Shown here piece after piece: positions 63,840 to 64,000 of a DNA stretch of 64,000 nucleotides (position 1 is the first letter of the stretch; each line of letters starts with the position of its first letter). The notes under the pieces are model-generated. The model did no database searches and was not told the DNA's origin. It was given only the letters and a program-made list of their open reading frames with translations. Source of the stretch: Lentisphaeria bacterium (GTDB lineage Bacteria > Verrucomicrobiota > Lentisphaeria > Victivallales > UBA1829); contig JAFTIQ010000003.1 of NCBI GenBank assembly GCA_017456805.1, positions 52,866-116,865 of the forward strand, in the 5' to 3' direction. A program made the position numbers and the translations under genes.

Positions 63840-64000
63840 CGCTTAATTCGAAATATTCTCTTATATTATAATCGACCTGAAATCGTTTCACTTTTATTCA
63901 GAAAAACTCAGAATACAACTTCTTGTGAGGTGTTTGTATGAGGTAATGTCAAAAGACCGGCAAAATTTGTCTGAAAAAGGATTGTTGATGAGCTGAATAT
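63840..64000. other. End of window, no clear gene
   Basis: AT-rich sequence with a possible ribosome site (GTGAGG) before very short frames at 63939 and 63945 that stop after 2 and 16 codons. I see no supported gene. It may be a leader of a gene beyond the window. Confidence 0.4.

Noticed and set aside
63413..63891. Short ORFs of 60-116 codons in the repeat region
   Set aside because: They follow the palindromic repeats and have no ribosome site; both copies would give similar junk peptides.

Overview
The window looks like the chromosome of a gut-type Lentisphaerota bacterium (Victivallis-like). The clues are short secreted proteins that begin with a strict type IV prepilin/pseudopilin signal ([25 protein letters not shown]) and carry an H-X9-DG-type C-terminus, very large secreted carbohydrate-active proteins (DUF4838, CBM9-like, LamG), one-component GntR-type regulators beside them, and a giant AIDA-repeat protein with an N-terminal metzincin-like motif. 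Taxonomy is inferred from protein families only. No rRNA, tRNA, CRISPR, phage or transposase gene was seen.

Layout. 1-4900 (minus): metW-metX and rplU-purC, then kdsD and a HAD phosphatase. 4218-9167 (minus) is one operon: pseudopilin, DUF4838 glycosidase-like protein, secreted protein of unknown function, HAD phosphatase. It is divergent from a GntR/LacI-type regulator at 9417. 10561-12402: GTP-dependent PEP carboxykinase. 12633-16735: a CBM9-like giant secreted protein and a LamG protein with overlapping genes. 16938-17756: a 5'-truncated GH130 gene. 17912-20944 (plus): YaiI family, secreted phosphoesterase, histidine phosphatase. 20951-28325 (minus): AsmA-like protein, M16 peptidase, hisG. 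28501-33594 (minus): a small PPC-like secreted protein, then a second carbohydrate module (TIM-barrel-like glycosidase, pseudopilin, GntR-solute-binding-protein hybrid regulator). 33831: second secreted phosphoesterase. 35033-37515: proB-miaB. 37976-40693: small secreted protein and a cytoplasmic heparinase-like protein. 40973-45035: dat-ddc (1,3-diaminopropane synthesis) behind a structured leader, then a membrane-anchored PstS-like protein. 45804-48557: fucI and an N-acyltransferase-like protein. 48637-53508: giant AIDA-repeat protein. 53956-61593 (plus): a small membrane protein, then a six-gene operon (exonuclease, SirB1-like, mnmG, OppC-like permease, IMPase, ABC exporter). 61602-63363: flavoprotein and PfkB kinase. 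63385-63831: two copies of a palindromic repeat element.

Taken together, the region mixes housekeeping genes (methionine, purine, histidine and proline synthesis, tRNA modification, Kdo synthesis) with glycan foraging. The two pseudopilin-glycosidase-GntR modules and fucI fit a host-glycan or plant-glycan feeder that senses sugars with single-protein regulators. The most unusual items are the GntR-SBP hybrid with an operator-like repeat on its own promoter, the terminator-bearing leader before dat-ddc, the signal-less AIDA/metzincin giant, the inverted 9-nt repeat arms at 53.6-53.8 kb, and the duplicated hairpin array at 63.4-63.8 kb.
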